A stretch of 64,000 nt of DNA from Ga0074139 sp964515195 (GCA_964515195.1 CAZETK010000006.1:1-64000), one strand, 5' to 3'; shown: positions 1 to 8,291, numbered from the stretch's first letter. Notes: a model not told the origin generated them from the sequence alone. Translations and numbers: made by a program.

Positions 1-397
1 GAGCTTCATACTTCTCACCAAGTTGAGTCAGACAAAGACCGCGGTAGAATCCAGAATCCGCCAGTAATTCGATGGGTCCTTTTTTCTTGGTAAATAAAGC
101 GGCCTTGTTAGCGTAAAAGAGGGCGCCCTCGTAATCTCCTTCAATATACCGAATGTGGCATTTGCAAATCCAATCATTGATTTGAAGCCACTGATGATTA
201 TGGGAAACCTCTTCCTCAAGATAAGATTTTGCCTCTTGGAGATGCCCTAACATAAGTTGCGCTCGGGCTTTCAAAGATTGCAATTCGGGAAACTCCTGGG
301 GCACATCTAAATCTAAAAGCGCGGCCCAGCGACCATTTAGGTAATCATCTGACCATTTTTTTAACAGTTCATCATTTGAGGTCAGTCTCAGGGCCAT
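1..397 (-). CDS. TPR-like protein, 3' end cut by the window edge
   Basis: An open minus-strand frame begins with ATG at 397 and continues through 132 codons to the window edge, so the C-terminus is missing. A strong Shine-Dalgarno GGAGG lies at 405-409, seven bases before the ATG, which fixes the start. The product is soluble and helical. It has a repeated pattern of ALKARAQLMLGHLQEAKSYL type and a later YIEGDYEGALFYANKAALF stretch, which resembles consecutive tetratricopeptide repeats. No signal peptide is visible. The role cannot be assigned. TPR proteins generally act as protein-interaction scaffolds. The gene is divergent from the secreted-protein gene at 520. Confidence 0.6.
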   Translation of the reverse strand, partial: MALRLTSNDELLKKWSDDYLNGRWAALLDLDVPQEFPELQSLKARAQLMLGHLQEAKSYLEEEVSHNHQWLQINDWICKCHIRYIEGDYEGALFYANKAALFTKKKGPIELLADSGFYRGLCLTQLGEKYEA

Positions 398-519
398 ATG
401 CAATCCTCCGAGTTTTCAATAAAGCAAAATAAAGTCCTGTATCAAATTGAGATGTCCACTCGTGTCCATTACATTTTTTCAGCTTTTGAATTAGTTTAAG
501 GCCCATAAAGGAGATTCTT

Positions 520-1296
520 ATGAAACAAATTTTAATTTTAACGCTCATTAACGCACTATTCTTGCTACCTGACGCCAATGCTCAAGCAATGTCAAAGAAT
601 CAAAATCAAGTCTCACAAACTGAAGGAGTGGAAGCTCAAGAGTATAAAGGAAAAGTCCTTAAGCTGTATGTTGGTCGTCTTACAGCCCATCTTGATGATG
701 AAAAAGAATTGGCAGATGCTGGGTCCGCTTGTTTTTTACAGCATGTAAGATATCGCGATAATGACACTGTAATTGTTGGTACCAAAGATTTTGAATATCC
801 AATTAATACGCCATCTTCGTGGTATGGCAGATACTATCAAACAGGCCAGCGTACGCAAATCCCTGAAGCGCAAGAGCGGTACAAAGGCTATAACCCTGTG
901 GCCACTATGGAAATTAGGCTGCGACAAGGTTCAACGTCGCTGCCCAATACCTCTGAGATGCAATCGGATTCGGCTACAATTATGCGTGACTATATTTTGA
1001 GTCCTAACAAGATTTTTCAAACCCGTGAGGAATTAGAAAAATTCGTCGATGATAACTACGATGTCGCCTTGAAAACAAAAGACTATAAAGACCTTATTAT
1101 CGCGAAAAACAGTCTTACCCTTGTAGGGCTTGAAGGTTCACTTAAGGCCTATAAGTTCTTTTACGCCGAAGTGGAAAATGGATCTTTCATGGGTGACAAC
1201 TCTCATCCCTTGAGTCAACAACGCGCCCTTGCGATTCATTTTACGAACAATCTGTACTTTTCTTGTGATGACTTAAGAGAAGTTTCCTTGAAATAA
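520..1296 (+). CDS. Secreted protein of unknown function, 258 aa
   Basis: The start is ATG 520, preceded by AAAGGAGA. The first 22 residues form a standard signal peptide (MKQILILTLINALFLLPDANA followed by Q), so the mature protein is probably periplasmic or exported. The rest is hydrophilic, with no membrane segment. There is a Cys in SACFLQHVRYRD and another near the C-terminus (YFSCDDLREVSLK), which could form a disulfide. I recognise no family. Its neighbours are a TPR-like gene in the opposite direction and pgpA downstream, which give no functional hint. Confidence 0.75.
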   Translation: MKQILILTLINALFLLPDANAQAMSKNQNQVSQTEGVEAQEYKGKVLKLYVGRLTAHLDDEKELADAGSACFLQHVRYRDNDTVIVGTKDFEYPINTPSSWYGRYYQTGQRTQIPEAQERYKGYNPVATMEIRLRQGSTSLPNTSEMQSDSATIMRDYILSPNKIFQTREELEKFVDDNYDVALKTKDYKDLIIAKNSLTLVGLEGSLKAYKFFYAEVENGSFMGDNSHPLSQQRALAIHFTNNLYFSCDDLREVSLK

Positions 1297-1310
1297 AACC
1301 ATAAGCTTCT

Positions 1311-1331
1311 ACCGCGGCCGGGGGGCGCGGT
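1311..1331 (+). other. GC-rich hairpin after the secreted-protein gene
   Basis: ACCGCG (1311-1316) and CGCGGT (1326-1331) form a 6-bp perfect stem with a 9-base G-rich loop, 15 bases after a stop codon. No T-run follows, so it is at best a weak or Rho-assisted terminator. The rest of the 1297-1445 interval shows no gene. Confidence 0.3.
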
Positions 1332-1445
1332 CTTCACGGCGTATAAGCCCTATTTATTCTTGATCCCTCAAGCCTAAATGACTATCGCATTGCAAAATCA
1401 CAATTCTCTTTTGACTCTCTAAAAGCCCCCAGAGACAACCATTTC

Positions 1446-1925
1446 ATGCATCAATTCTGGTATCTTATTGCTACCTTCGGCGGCATTGGTCGCCTTCCTA
1501 AAATGCCCGGAACTTGGGCGTCAATTGCGGCTTTGCCTCTGGTTTTTTGGCTGATGAAGTTTGGGCCATTAGTTTACATGACGTCAGTTTTTATCGTGTT
1601 ACTTCTTGGAATTTTCGCCTGCAATTGGGTGGAAAAAACACGAGAAACCCACGACCAAGGCGACCTCGTGATCGATGAAGTGGTGGGAATTTTGATCACA
1701 ATGACGTGGCTTCCCATAACCTGGCAAAGCTTTGTTTTGGGGCTGCTTTTATTCAGACTGCTGGACATCTGGAAGCCTTTTCCAGTAAGCTTTTTAGATA
1801 GAAGAATCAAAGGTGGATTGGGCGTTATGCTTGATGATGTTGCCGCCGGAATGATAGCCAATTTGATCCTGCAAGTGGTTTTCACGAAGACAAATTGGTT
1901 AGGTTCGCAGTTGGTGACTTTGTGA
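1446..1925 (+). CDS. pgpA: Phosphatidylglycerophosphatase A
   Basis: PgpA dephosphorylates phosphatidylglycerol phosphate to phosphatidylglycerol at the inner membrane. The 159-aa length is typical. Family motifs are clear: GIGRLPKMPGTWAS near residue 14 (the G-x-G...PGT-W signature) and the acidic DLVIDEVVGILITM segment near residue 75, which carries the catalytic acidic residues. Hydrophobic helices alternate with these motifs. The gene is the first of a pgpA-cinA-recA block, and its TGA overlaps the GTG start of cinA (GTGA at 1922-1925), which suggests translational coupling. The start is ATG 1446; upstream only a weak purine stretch is visible. Confidence 0.92.
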   Translation: MHQFWYLIATFGGIGRLPKMPGTWASIAALPLVFWLMKFGPLVYMTSVFIVLLLGIFACNWVEKTRETHDQGDLVIDEVVGILITMTWLPITWQSFVLGLLLFRLLDIWKPFPVSFLDRRIKGGLGVMLDDVAAGMIANLILQVVFTKTNWLGSQLVTL

Positions 1926-2491
1926 GCGAAGTAAACCTGGTCTCACAAGTGGTTCAAACTCTGCTTTCTCAAAAGCAGACTCTGAGTTTCGCGGAAAGTT
2001 GTACTGGAGGTGCGCTATCCGCAAAGATCACGGAGACGTCTGGAGTTTCCGCTATTTTTAAAGGCTCAGTGGTCAGTTATGCTAATGAGGCTAAAGCTGA
2101 GATTCTGGGAGTTGGTCGCGACAGTCTCGGGCAGTTCGGGGCCGTCAGCGAAGTCGTCGCACAAGAGATGGCTCAAGGAGTGCGCCATCGTTTTCACACG
2201 GATTGGGGAGTTTCTGTCACGGGCATTGCAGGTCCGACAGGCGGTACGCAGGAGAAACCTGTTGGGACCGTATGGATCGCAGTTGCCGGTCCTGTCTTTG
2301 CTTCAGGCACTAGGCCGGGGGCAAGCAAAGGCGGAACGGGACAAAACCGCTCAAGCCGAGATCCTGCTGAGTTTGGAGAGGCACGCAAGTTCTTCTTCAA
2401 GGGGGATCGGAGGCAAATTCAACAGCAGTCGGTCGAGGCCGCTTTGGATTTGTTGTTAAGCGCGATGAGGAGAGCAGCCTCTTCCTCGTAA
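1922..2491 (+). CDS. cinA: CinA C-terminal domain protein (NMN amidohydrolase, PncC-like)
   Basis: The sequence contains AESCTGGALSAKITETSGVS, the nucleophile-region signature of the CinA C-terminal/PncC family. It also has AVSEVVAQEMAQGVRHRF and VTGIAGPTGGTQEKPVGTVW, the conserved family core. Family members deamidate nicotinamide mononucleotide for NAD salvage. Only this domain is present; the N-terminal domain of full-length CinA is missing. I chose GTG 1922 because it overlaps the pgpA stop (GTGA). A TTG at 1895 would extend the protein by nine residues. Oddity: about 25 extra Gly/Ser/Arg-rich residues lie between GTVWIAVAGP and the usual final ARKFFFKGDR segment. The gene sits upstream of recA, a common arrangement. 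Confidence 0.85.
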   Translation: MSEVNLVSQVVQTLLSQKQTLSFAESCTGGALSAKITETSGVSAIFKGSVVSYANEAKAEILGVGRDSLGQFGAVSEVVAQEMAQGVRHRFHTDWGVSVTGIAGPTGGTQEKPVGTVWIAVAGPVFASGTRPGASKGGTGQNRSSRDPAEFGEARKFFFKGDRRQIQQQSVEAALDLLLSAMRRAASSS

Positions 2492-2547
2492 AAGGAAACG
2501 ATAGGAAACAATAACCAACTAACCATTTAACGAAGAGGTATTCAGAA

Positions 2548-3720
2548 ATGGCTACAAATACGCAGGCAACTGATAAAGCTCAAGGTGAAAGACTTAAAGC
2601 ACTCGAGCTCGCCGTCAGTACTATTGAAAAACAATTTGGCAAAGGCTCTATCATGCGATTGGGCGCCAATGAAAAGCTTCACCAAGATGTGGAGGTTATC
2701 AGCACAGGGTCTTTGTCTTTGGACATCGCGCTAGGAATTGGCGGCCTTCCTAAAGGACGTATCGTCGAGATCTACGGTCCGGAGTCTTCTGGTAAAACAA
2801 CATTGGCTTTATCCGTGATCGCCCAAGCTCAGAAAAAAGGTGGCGTGGTCGCATATGTCGACGCGGAACACGCGTTGGACGTCTCCTATGCCCGTCGCCT
2901 GGGGGTGAACACTGAAGATCTTTTGCTCTCTCAGCCCGACACGGGTGAGCAGGCCTTGGAAATCACCGAGACTCTTGTGCGCTCTGGTGCCATCGACGTA
3001 TTGGTCGTGGACTCTGTGGCAGCTCTTGTGCCTCGTGCTGAGATCGAAGGTGAAATGGGTGACTCTCACATGGGCTTACAGGCTCGCTTGATGTCTCAGG
3101 CTTTGAGAAAGCTTACTGCGGCGATCAACCGCTCACAGACGCTGGTAATTTTCATCAACCAGATCCGTATGAAGATCGGCGTGATGTTCGGTAACCCTGA
3201 AACGACAACAGGCGGTAACGCTTTGAAGTTCTACTCTTCTGTACGTTTGGACGTCCGTCGTATTGGCGCTTTGAAGAGTGGTGATGATGTTGTCGGAAAC
3301 CGAACAGCGGTCAAAGTTGTAAAGAACAAGATGGCGCCTCCTTTTACAAAGACAGAATTCGACTTGATGTACAATCAAGGCATCAGTCAAGAAGGCGATA
3401 TCTTGGATTTAGCTGTAACGGCTAACATGGTTGATAAGTCTGGAGCTTGGTTCAGCTACAACGGTGAGCGCATGGGACAGGGTCGCGATCAAGCGAAAGA
3501 GTTCTTGAAGGCAAATCCACAAATTAAGGAAGATCTTCGCAATAAGCTTCTTTCTGCAAATGGCATTGGCCAATTATTGATGACTCAGCCAACACCTGCT
3601 GAAGCGGAAGACGCAAAAGCGGATGGCAAAGAAGAAAAGGTGGCAGCAGCCGGCAAGACTGCTGATAAAGCCGATAAGGCTGATGCGAAGGCTGAAAGCA
3701 AGAAAGCTCGTAAGCACTAA
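2548..3720 (+). CDS. recA: Recombinase RecA
   Basis: RecA forms the ATP-dependent filament for homologous recombination and for LexA co-proteolysis in the cytoplasm. The 390-aa sequence has the classic order: FGKGSIMRLG near residue 30, Walker A GPESSGKT at 77-84, YVDAEHALD, LVVDSVAALVPRAEIEGEMG (Walker B region), the loop region GDSHMGLQARLMSQALRK, and FINQIRMKIGVMFGNPETTT. The C-terminus carries an unusually repetitive Ala/Lys/Asp tail of about 40 residues (AGKTADKADKADAKAESK), which resembles the acidic regulatory tail of other RecA proteins but is rich in Lys. SD GAAGAGG precedes ATG 2548. I see no convincing LexA box in the 56-base leader. A strong terminator follows. Confidence 0.98.
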   Translation: MATNTQATDKAQGERLKALELAVSTIEKQFGKGSIMRLGANEKLHQDVEVISTGSLSLDIALGIGGLPKGRIVEIYGPESSGKTTLALSVIAQAQKKGGVVAYVDAEHALDVSYARRLGVNTEDLLLSQPDTGEQALEITETLVRSGAIDVLVVDSVAALVPRAEIEGEMGDSHMGLQARLMSQALRKLTAAINRSQTLVIFINQIRMKIGVMFGNPETTTGGNALKFYSSVRLDVRRIGALKSGDDVVGNRTAVKVVKNKMAPPFTKTEFDLMYNQGISQEGDILDLAVTANMVDKSGAWFSYNGERMGQGRDQAKEFLKANPQIKEDLRNKLLSANGIGQLLMTQPTPAEAEDAKADGKEEKVAAAGKTADKADKADAKAESKKARKH

Positions 3721-3750
3721 GTTTCGCTGCTAAGCATATTTATAAAAAAT

Positions 3751-3781
3751 AAAAAGACCGGCTCAAAAGGCTGGTCTTTTT
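3751..3781. terminator. Bidirectional intrinsic terminator after recA
   Basis: A 12-bp stem (3751-3762 with 3770-3781, one G-T wobble) has a 7-base loop. An A-tract lies on the left and a T-tract on the right. It can terminate recA and also the convergent gene at 3819-4508. Confidence 0.9.
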
Positions 3782-3818
3782 ATTTTTAAAGGCTCGCAAG
3801 CGGCTGCATGTATACTAA

Positions 3819-4508
3819 TTAAAACAACAAACCTAAAGAGAGTTCCAAGTAGATGCTTTCAACAATCTCAGGCTTGTCCACGACAGTTTTATCAAGACTG
3901 GCAAGTGATGCGGAGTTTTTGGTTTTGAAGCCTGTGCCGTAAATGCCGGCCAAGTTGATAACAAGCTTTGAGCTGGTAGGTGCGGATTCCTTCAGGTCAA
4001 ACTGAAAACCGCCTCCAACTTGGTAGCCCATTTTATCCGCCTTAGCTTTTCCAGAGTCGGTATCCAGAATTGAAGCTTTAGACTCGGCAGAAACCTGCAT
4101 CAGGGCAGCCATGGCATAGGCCCCTTTTTGAGTGCTGTTACCAGAGAAAAAATAACGACCTTTAAGCCCATACTGTTGCACTTGGCTTTCAACATCCACT
4201 ATATCCTTGTCCTCTTTGGCGGAGTTCAGTTTGAAAAAGCTGATAAAAGGGCCAACAGTAAAGCTCTTGCCAATTGACCGTTCAAATCCGACTCCGATAC
4301 CGTCCACAAGTAAATAGGCGGTGTCTACGTAAGCTCTGTTTTGGGGAATCCAAGTGGAGTAGCCCGATCTTACGACCGATGAGTAAGTTTTTGCAGTATA
4401 GTTCTGAGAAGTGAATTTAAATTTCTTCGGGGTTTTTGCGGCCTGGGCATCAAGACCTGCAAACCCAACAAGAAGAGCCAAAGTGAGGGCCGTGAAAGAT
4501 TTCATCAT
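3819..4508 (-). CDS. Predicted outer-membrane beta-barrel protein, 229 aa
   Basis: I chose ATG 4508 because GGGAG lies eight bases upstream. From there the protein begins MMKSFTALTLALLVGFAGLDAQA, a clear signal peptide. The longer in-frame extension upstream would bury this signal. The mature part alternates short polar/aromatic beta strands (SGYSTWIPQNRAYVDTAYLL, GPFISFFKL, GLKGRYFFSG, MGYQVGGGFQFDL) and ends in LELSLGLLF. A terminal Phe is the usual beta-barrel assembly signal. It resembles small 8- to 10-stranded barrel proteins, but the specific family is not recognised. It is convergent with recA and shares the terminator at 3751-3781. Confidence 0.7.
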   Translation of the reverse strand: MMKSFTALTLALLVGFAGLDAQAAKTPKKFKFTSQNYTAKTYSSVVRSGYSTWIPQNRAYVDTAYLLVDGIGVGFERSIGKSFTVGPFISFFKLNSAKEDKDIVDVESQVQQYGLKGRYFFSGNSTQKGAYAMAALMQVSAESKASILDTDSGKAKADKMGYQVGGGFQFDLKESAPTSSKLVINLAGIYGTGFKTKNSASLASLDKTVVDKPEIVESIYLELSLGLLF

Positions 4509-4697
4509 AACGAGTGCTCCCTTTTTTATTTCGCAGATTGCATAGAAGCGAAACCCATGCCAGGTGGACACAGACCAAAAGGGCCAAGAGCGAAAGGATG
4601 ATGTCCAAGTTTACGACAAATCGCTATTAATTTCACTTGGGTGAAAAGCTATTTTTGAATATGATGGTGAGCAATCGAAACTGATTGTGAGGACGAT

Positions 4698-4919
4698 GTG
4701 GCTAAATTATTTCTTATAAGTACTATTTTATTTATAGCCGGATGTGTGCACTGTGGTCCCGTTTGCCAAGAGGCGCGAAGCCAGAAGGGTGCCTTTATAA
4801 CGGAAGACTGTAAAGTGACTTTTAACTCACGTAAGTGTAAAGAAAAGGCTTCTGATGCTAAAGCCACTCTCGAACAGCCAGAAACTTCAAAGGCGTCTGA
4901 GGAGCCTGCGCAGGAATAA
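4698..4919 (+). CDS. Small Cys-rich lipoprotein, 73 aa
   Basis: The GTG start at 4698 has GAGG five bases upstream. The N-terminus LFLISTILFIAGC is a signal peptide with a lipobox (IAGC), so the protein is probably lipid-anchored. It has five Cys in total, including the lipidated one (CVHCGPVC, EDC, KCK). The last 20 residues are rich in Glu, Ser and Pro. Function is unknown. A perfect terminator hairpin follows 24 bases after the stop. Confidence 0.6.
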   Translation: MAKLFLISTILFIAGCVHCGPVCQEARSQKGAFITEDCKVTFNSRKCKEKASDAKATLEQPETSKASEEPAQE

Positions 4920-4943
4920 TGCGCTCGTCTTAATTTCCAATGT

Positions 4944-4973
4944 AAAAAGCCAGATGTTTCCATCTGGCTTTTT
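4944..4973. terminator. Perfect 13-bp bidirectional terminator
   Basis: AAAAAGCCAGATG (4944-4956) pairs perfectly with 4961-4973 around a TTTC loop. A- and T-tracts flank it in both directions, so it serves the small lipoprotein gene and the convergent RRM gene. Confidence 0.93.
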
Positions 4974-5012
4974 AGTTAAGAATTAGCTTTTTATTTAGAA
5001 GCTATATTCGGT

Positions 5013-5348
5013 TTAGTAGCGAGAACGGCCAGAGAAGCCATTTCGGCCACCACCGCCGCCACCACGACCACCACCGAATCCACCGCGATTTTCACGGGGA
5101 GCCATTGGCTTCGCTTCGCTAACGTTCATGTTTCGACCTTCGAAACTTGAACCGTTAAGACGCTCGATCGCTGTAGTAGCTTCTTCATCAGAAGACATTT
5201 CAACAAAGCCGAAACCTTTAGAGCGACCAGAATCGCGATCTGTTACCACGCGAGCGGACTCCACAGTTCCAAACTGTGAAAACATCTCTGCAAGGGATTC
5301 ATCGCTTACAGAGTATGACAAATTACCTACGTATACTTTTTTACCCAT
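5013..5348 (-). CDS. RRM-type RNA-binding protein with glycine-rich tail
   Basis: One RNA recognition motif spans residues 4-80. RNP2 is VYVGNL at 5-10 and RNP1 is KGFGFVEM near 44. It is followed by a Gly/Arg tail (GGFGGGRGGGGGGRNGF) of about 25 residues. The layout matches the small cyanobacterial and proteobacterial Rbp proteins, which bind single-stranded RNA, often under cold or other stress. A strong SD (AAGGAGG) precedes ATG 5348. It is a single-gene unit with a terminator behind it. No partner is encoded nearby, so the RNA target is unknown. Confidence 0.93.
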   Translation of the reverse strand: MGKKVYVGNLSYSVSDESLAEMFSQFGTVESARVVTDRDSGRSKGFGFVEMSSDEEATTAIERLNGSSFEGRNMNVSEAKPMAPRENRGGFGGGRGGGGGGRNGFSGRSRY

Positions 5349-5651
5349 TATTGCCTCCTTATATTGGCGTTCGGGAGCCGACTAAAGAGACAGGAACATA
5401 AAGACCGGAACTCTACAGTGACTTCGTTTTGGAACTCCAGTTGTAATATATCTTTCAACCAAATGAAAGAGCAAATTGTGACCGGAAAGTGCCAGGCCGT
5501 GTTTGCAGAACCACACGGGCTTTGTAATTCCCCTGTGAATCTCACAATTTGCAGCCCTTCATGTGTAAAGGGTTCATATAGTTTCTATCAATTCAATTAT
5601 ATTGACTTTAAGAACGGTCAATAAATTGAAGCACCTGCGGAAGGAGGTCCT
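5349..5651 (+). other. Intergenic interval with three hairpins and a doubtful 53-aa ORF
   Basis: This 300-bp gap holds a 7-bp hairpin (TCTTTCA/TGAAAGA, 5451-5470) and a perfect 11-bp inverted repeat (5471-5481 with 5542-5552). The inverted repeat encloses an inner 6-bp stem (5497-5502 with 5513-5518). A third hairpin (CCCTT/AAGGG) lies near 5555-5572. A 53-codon ORF with five Cys runs from ATG 5464 to the TAA at 5622-5624, but it has no Shine-Dalgarno. The hairpins fit a structured RNA or leader better than a gene. Strand and boundaries are uncertain. Confidence 0.3.
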
Positions 5652-6434
5652 ATGGTGATCTTAGTAACTGATTCCTACTTAAAAGTGCAGCTGCCCTCAA
5701 CAGAAGGCTACTTTAAACCCTTGCTGGAGCTGCTTGGGAATAAGGGCATCCATGACTTTGAGATCATTTGGAGCGAAAACCTACTTCTTAAAGAGTCGGC
5801 TAATCGAATTAAAGCGGTTTTAGAGCGATCACCTGGGCCGGTAGTCCTGATCGGTCATGGTAAAGGCGGGCTGGACTGTCTGGAGTGTCTAATTAGAAAT
5901 CCAGAGCTGCGGGTTAAAACGAAGTCTTTAATTTGTATTCAGTCTCCGTTTTGGGGAACTCCAGTTGCGGACTATCTGGCTGGGCATCCCTTTGTAAGAC
6001 TTGCCACATTGGCGCTTTGCGGGATTTTGAAAGCTCCATTTGAAGCGTTAGAAGAGTTGAGTGAGCTAAACCGCCAAGTCTATATGATTATAAATCAGGC
6101 CGAGATTGAAAGCTTGATGGGTGAGGTCGAAATCAAAACCGTCGGCAGTGCGAATGAGGAGCTAAAAAGGCCTCGTGGTTTTCGAGCTGCCTTACTTCAG
6201 CGGTTTAGCAAAGTTATTTATAAGTATGCTGGGCAGAACGATGGGCTAGTTCCATTAGCTTCGGCTCGAATCGGATCTGAAGAACACGTTGCTGTCCCTC
6301 AGCTTGGCCACACAGAGGCCATCACAGATGGGCCAGCCTTGGAGCTAGTGAATCTACTTAGTCGGCCATTAGTGTCCGTCTCGAATCGTCCTTCCATGAA
6401 GGGTGGAAAACATCTTGAGGTTATTGAGATTTAG
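5652..6434 (+). CDS. Alpha/beta-hydrolase-fold protein lacking the serine nucleophile
   Basis: The fold is that of lipases and PGAP1-like esterases. VVLIGHGKGGLDCLECL (residues 64-80) is the nucleophile-elbow strand-turn-helix, QSPFWGTPVADYL is the usual following segment, GQNDGLVPLASARIG holds the acid (D197), and LGHTEAI holds the His (H220). The elbow, however, reads G-H-G-K-G-G. The position that should be Ser is Gly70 (GGT, 5859-5861), one base from AGT. The protein may therefore be a non-catalytic member of the fold, or the base may be an error. No signal peptide is present, so it is cytoplasmic. SD GGAAGGAGG precedes ATG 5652. Confidence 0.8.
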   Translation: MVILVTDSYLKVQLPSTEGYFKPLLELLGNKGIHDFEIIWSENLLLKESANRIKAVLERSPGPVVLIGHGKGGLDCLECLIRNPELRVKTKSLICIQSPFWGTPVADYLAGHPFVRLATLALCGILKAPFEALEELSELNRQVYMIINQAEIESLMGEVEIKTVGSANEELKRPRGFRAALLQRFSKVIYKYAGQNDGLVPLASARIGSEEHVAVPQLGHTEAITDGPALELVNLLSRPLVSVSNRPSMKGGKHLEVIEI

Positions 6435-6645
6435 AGTGCCCACGAGTTGAGCTGTGATTGTAAGGATTATATTTTTTTGGTTGAGCTGAAATTTTTAAAT
6501 ACCCTCAAAATAAATAAAAACTGAATACACCTTAGAAAGAATATAATTGGTGGCAAAAAATCCCCAGACTTACTTGGAACATGTTTTGCTATAGTCACTT
6601 TGCCTATCAATATGCAGAGCGCGCAGTGTTAGGTAAGACCTTGAA

Positions 6646-6753
6646 ATGATCGAGCCGATTCTCATGAGAGCACTTCAAATGATTGAGATTATATTTAGAG
6701 CTGCGCCATTAATCGTCATAGATAAATTTTTTAAAATTAAGTGGTGCCTATAA
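6646..6753 (+). CDS. Possible 35-aa leader ORF coupled to the next gene
   Basis: ATG 6646 opens a 35-codon frame whose TAA overlaps the ATG of the solute-binding protein as TAATG (6751-6755). AGGTAAG at 6631-6637 is a weak ribosome site. The peptide is hydrophobic and basic, with no family resemblance. Overlap geometry is the main support. The rest of 6435-6645 is AT-rich and shows nothing else. Confidence 0.25.
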   Translation: MIEPILMRALQMIEIIFRAAPLIVIDKFFKIKWCL

Positions 6754-8291
6754 TGAAATTAAAAACAGTATTATCGGCATTATGCCTAACATTAATAATC
6801 TTACTAATCAGCATAGGGAATTATATCGGTAATAGTCGAAATGAGCATGGGCTACGCCAATTAAATTACTATATTAATTTTACTGGCTTTCCAATTACCT
6901 TGGATTTGTGGGAAGCGGAATCATACTACCCAGCTGTGGTCGTTCAGCAGCTGGTTGGGAATTTGATCTATTATTCAAATCAAGGACGATATGAGACGAG
7001 GCTGGCCGATAACTGGGAGAGAGTTTCAGAGAACAAATGGAGATTTAGTTTACGCGATGGGTTCACTTGTGAGGATGGTGAAAAGATAACGCCGAGTTCT
7101 TTCAAAAGAAGTATCGAACGTTCCCTATATGTAATGGCCAAAAGAGGTGATACGCCAATTCTCAAACACCTGAAAGGATACGAAGCCTTCATTTCTCAAA
7201 ATAGAAATGTGTTTGAATTAGAAAGTTTAGACGGAATTAAGGTGGACAAAAATAACATAATATTTGAGTTTGTTCGACCTATACGAAATGGTGTCATTGA
7301 AATCCTATCATTCGCGCCTTATGGCTATATTTGCAAAAATAATTTAACAGAAGAGGGTAAGTGGCGAGATCCAAAGAAATTCATCTCATCTGGGTACTAT
7401 TCTATTTCTAATGTTGTGCCAGGCGATAAGTATACTTTAATAAGTAGGCTTAATGTGGAAGAAACAGATTTTAGGACTATAAATATTTATCAAGGATTAC
7501 CAAACCAATTGACTATAGAAGGCCCTACGGTAGTAGACACAAATCAGCCTCTAATTAATAACACTTCCGGACTGCATAGATTGAGTTTATTTAAAGAGTA
7601 TGTGTCTGCAGTCAGTTTAGGTAACTTGAAGGCTGGCATATTCGCAAACCTTGAAAATAGGATAACTTTACGAAGTGTCATGTCATGGGTTAAAGAGAAA
7701 AAATTAAGTAAATATTACGATGGGCCTATTTCTTGGAGTTTATTCCCTTATCAAAGAAATATTAAACCAAATATAGAAGACGAAGAGGTGGCACGATTTA
7801 AGAATATATTTGCGGATCGTGAATCAATATTGATTCGTGGAAAAGAACCAGCAGAAACAAGCCCGGCGTGGCCAACCTGGATGATACTGAGAGAGGCGCT
7901 AGAGTATCTCGATATCAAATATAGTTTTTCTCATTCAAAAGATCTAAGAAAAGATCTGATTAATCAAAACTATGATATTCGAATAACTATGCCATCCTTA
8001 GGTGGGGGTGTCGAGGCGTGGACCCTAGAATATCTATTCTGCTCAGGTCTTGGGAGTGCTCTACCAGACCCTTCGGGTCGCATTTGCAGCATAGTTTTAA
8101 ATTATCAAAATGGAGTGATTGCTGAAGATGCGCTGATTGATAATTTTTTGAATATTAGTAATGAGGATGCAGCTGTAATTCCGGTATATCATTTTGGAAG
8201 GGAAAAGTATTTTTCAGAACACTTTAATTTGTCTTCAGTAAGCCCGTTAATATCAGTAATCAGAATGGATAAGTTAGAGGCCAACAAATAA
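6753..8291 (+). CDS. Family-5 extracellular solute-binding protein, membrane-anchored
   Basis: The protein is 512 aa. Residues 3-24 (LKTVLSALCLTLIILLIS) form a signal anchor without a lipobox or clear cleavage site. RLADNWERVSENKWRFSLRDG and DGEKITPSSFKRSIERSL match the LAesWe...y-F-LR-g...DG..-A-D-v-s signature of SBP_bac_5 (oligopeptide/nickel-type binding proteins). No permease or ATPase gene is adjacent. The next gene is a histidine kinase, so this could be a sensor accessory instead of a transporter subunit. Base composition is clearly more AT-rich than the flanking genes. I prefer ATG 6753 over the GTG at 6741 because of its TAATG overlap with the small upstream ORF; no strong SD is seen for either. 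Confidence 0.72.
   Translation: MKLKTVLSALCLTLIILLISIGNYIGNSRNEHGLRQLNYYINFTGFPITLDLWEAESYYPAVVVQQLVGNLIYYSNQGRYETRLADNWERVSENKWRFSLRDGFTCEDGEKITPSSFKRSIERSLYVMAKRGDTPILKHLKGYEAFISQNRNVFELESLDGIKVDKNNIIFEFVRPIRNGVIEILSFAPYGYICKNNLTEEGKWRDPKKFISSGYYSISNVVPGDKYTLISRLNVEETDFRTINIYQGLPNQLTIEGPTVVDTNQPLINNTSGLHRLSLFKEYVSAVSLGNLKAGIFANLENRITLRSVMSWVKEKKLSKYYDGPISWSLFPYQRNIKPNIEDEEVARFKNIFADRESILIRGKEPAETSPAWPTWMILREALEYLDIKYSFSHSKDLRKDLINQNYDIRITMPSLGGGVEAWTLEYLFCSGLGSALPDPSGRICSIVLNYQNGVIAEDALIDNFLNISNEDAAVIPVYHFGREKYFSEHFNLSSVSPLISVIRMDKLEANK

Noticed and set aside
2010..2459. 149-codon alternate frame inside cinA
   Set aside because: The cinA frame carries the family motifs at both ends; the alternate frame has none.
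5364..5624. 86-codon ORF starting with TTG before the hydrolase-like gene
   Set aside because: No ribosome site at the TTG, and the stretch is dominated by hairpins; kept only as a doubtful 53-codon possibility.
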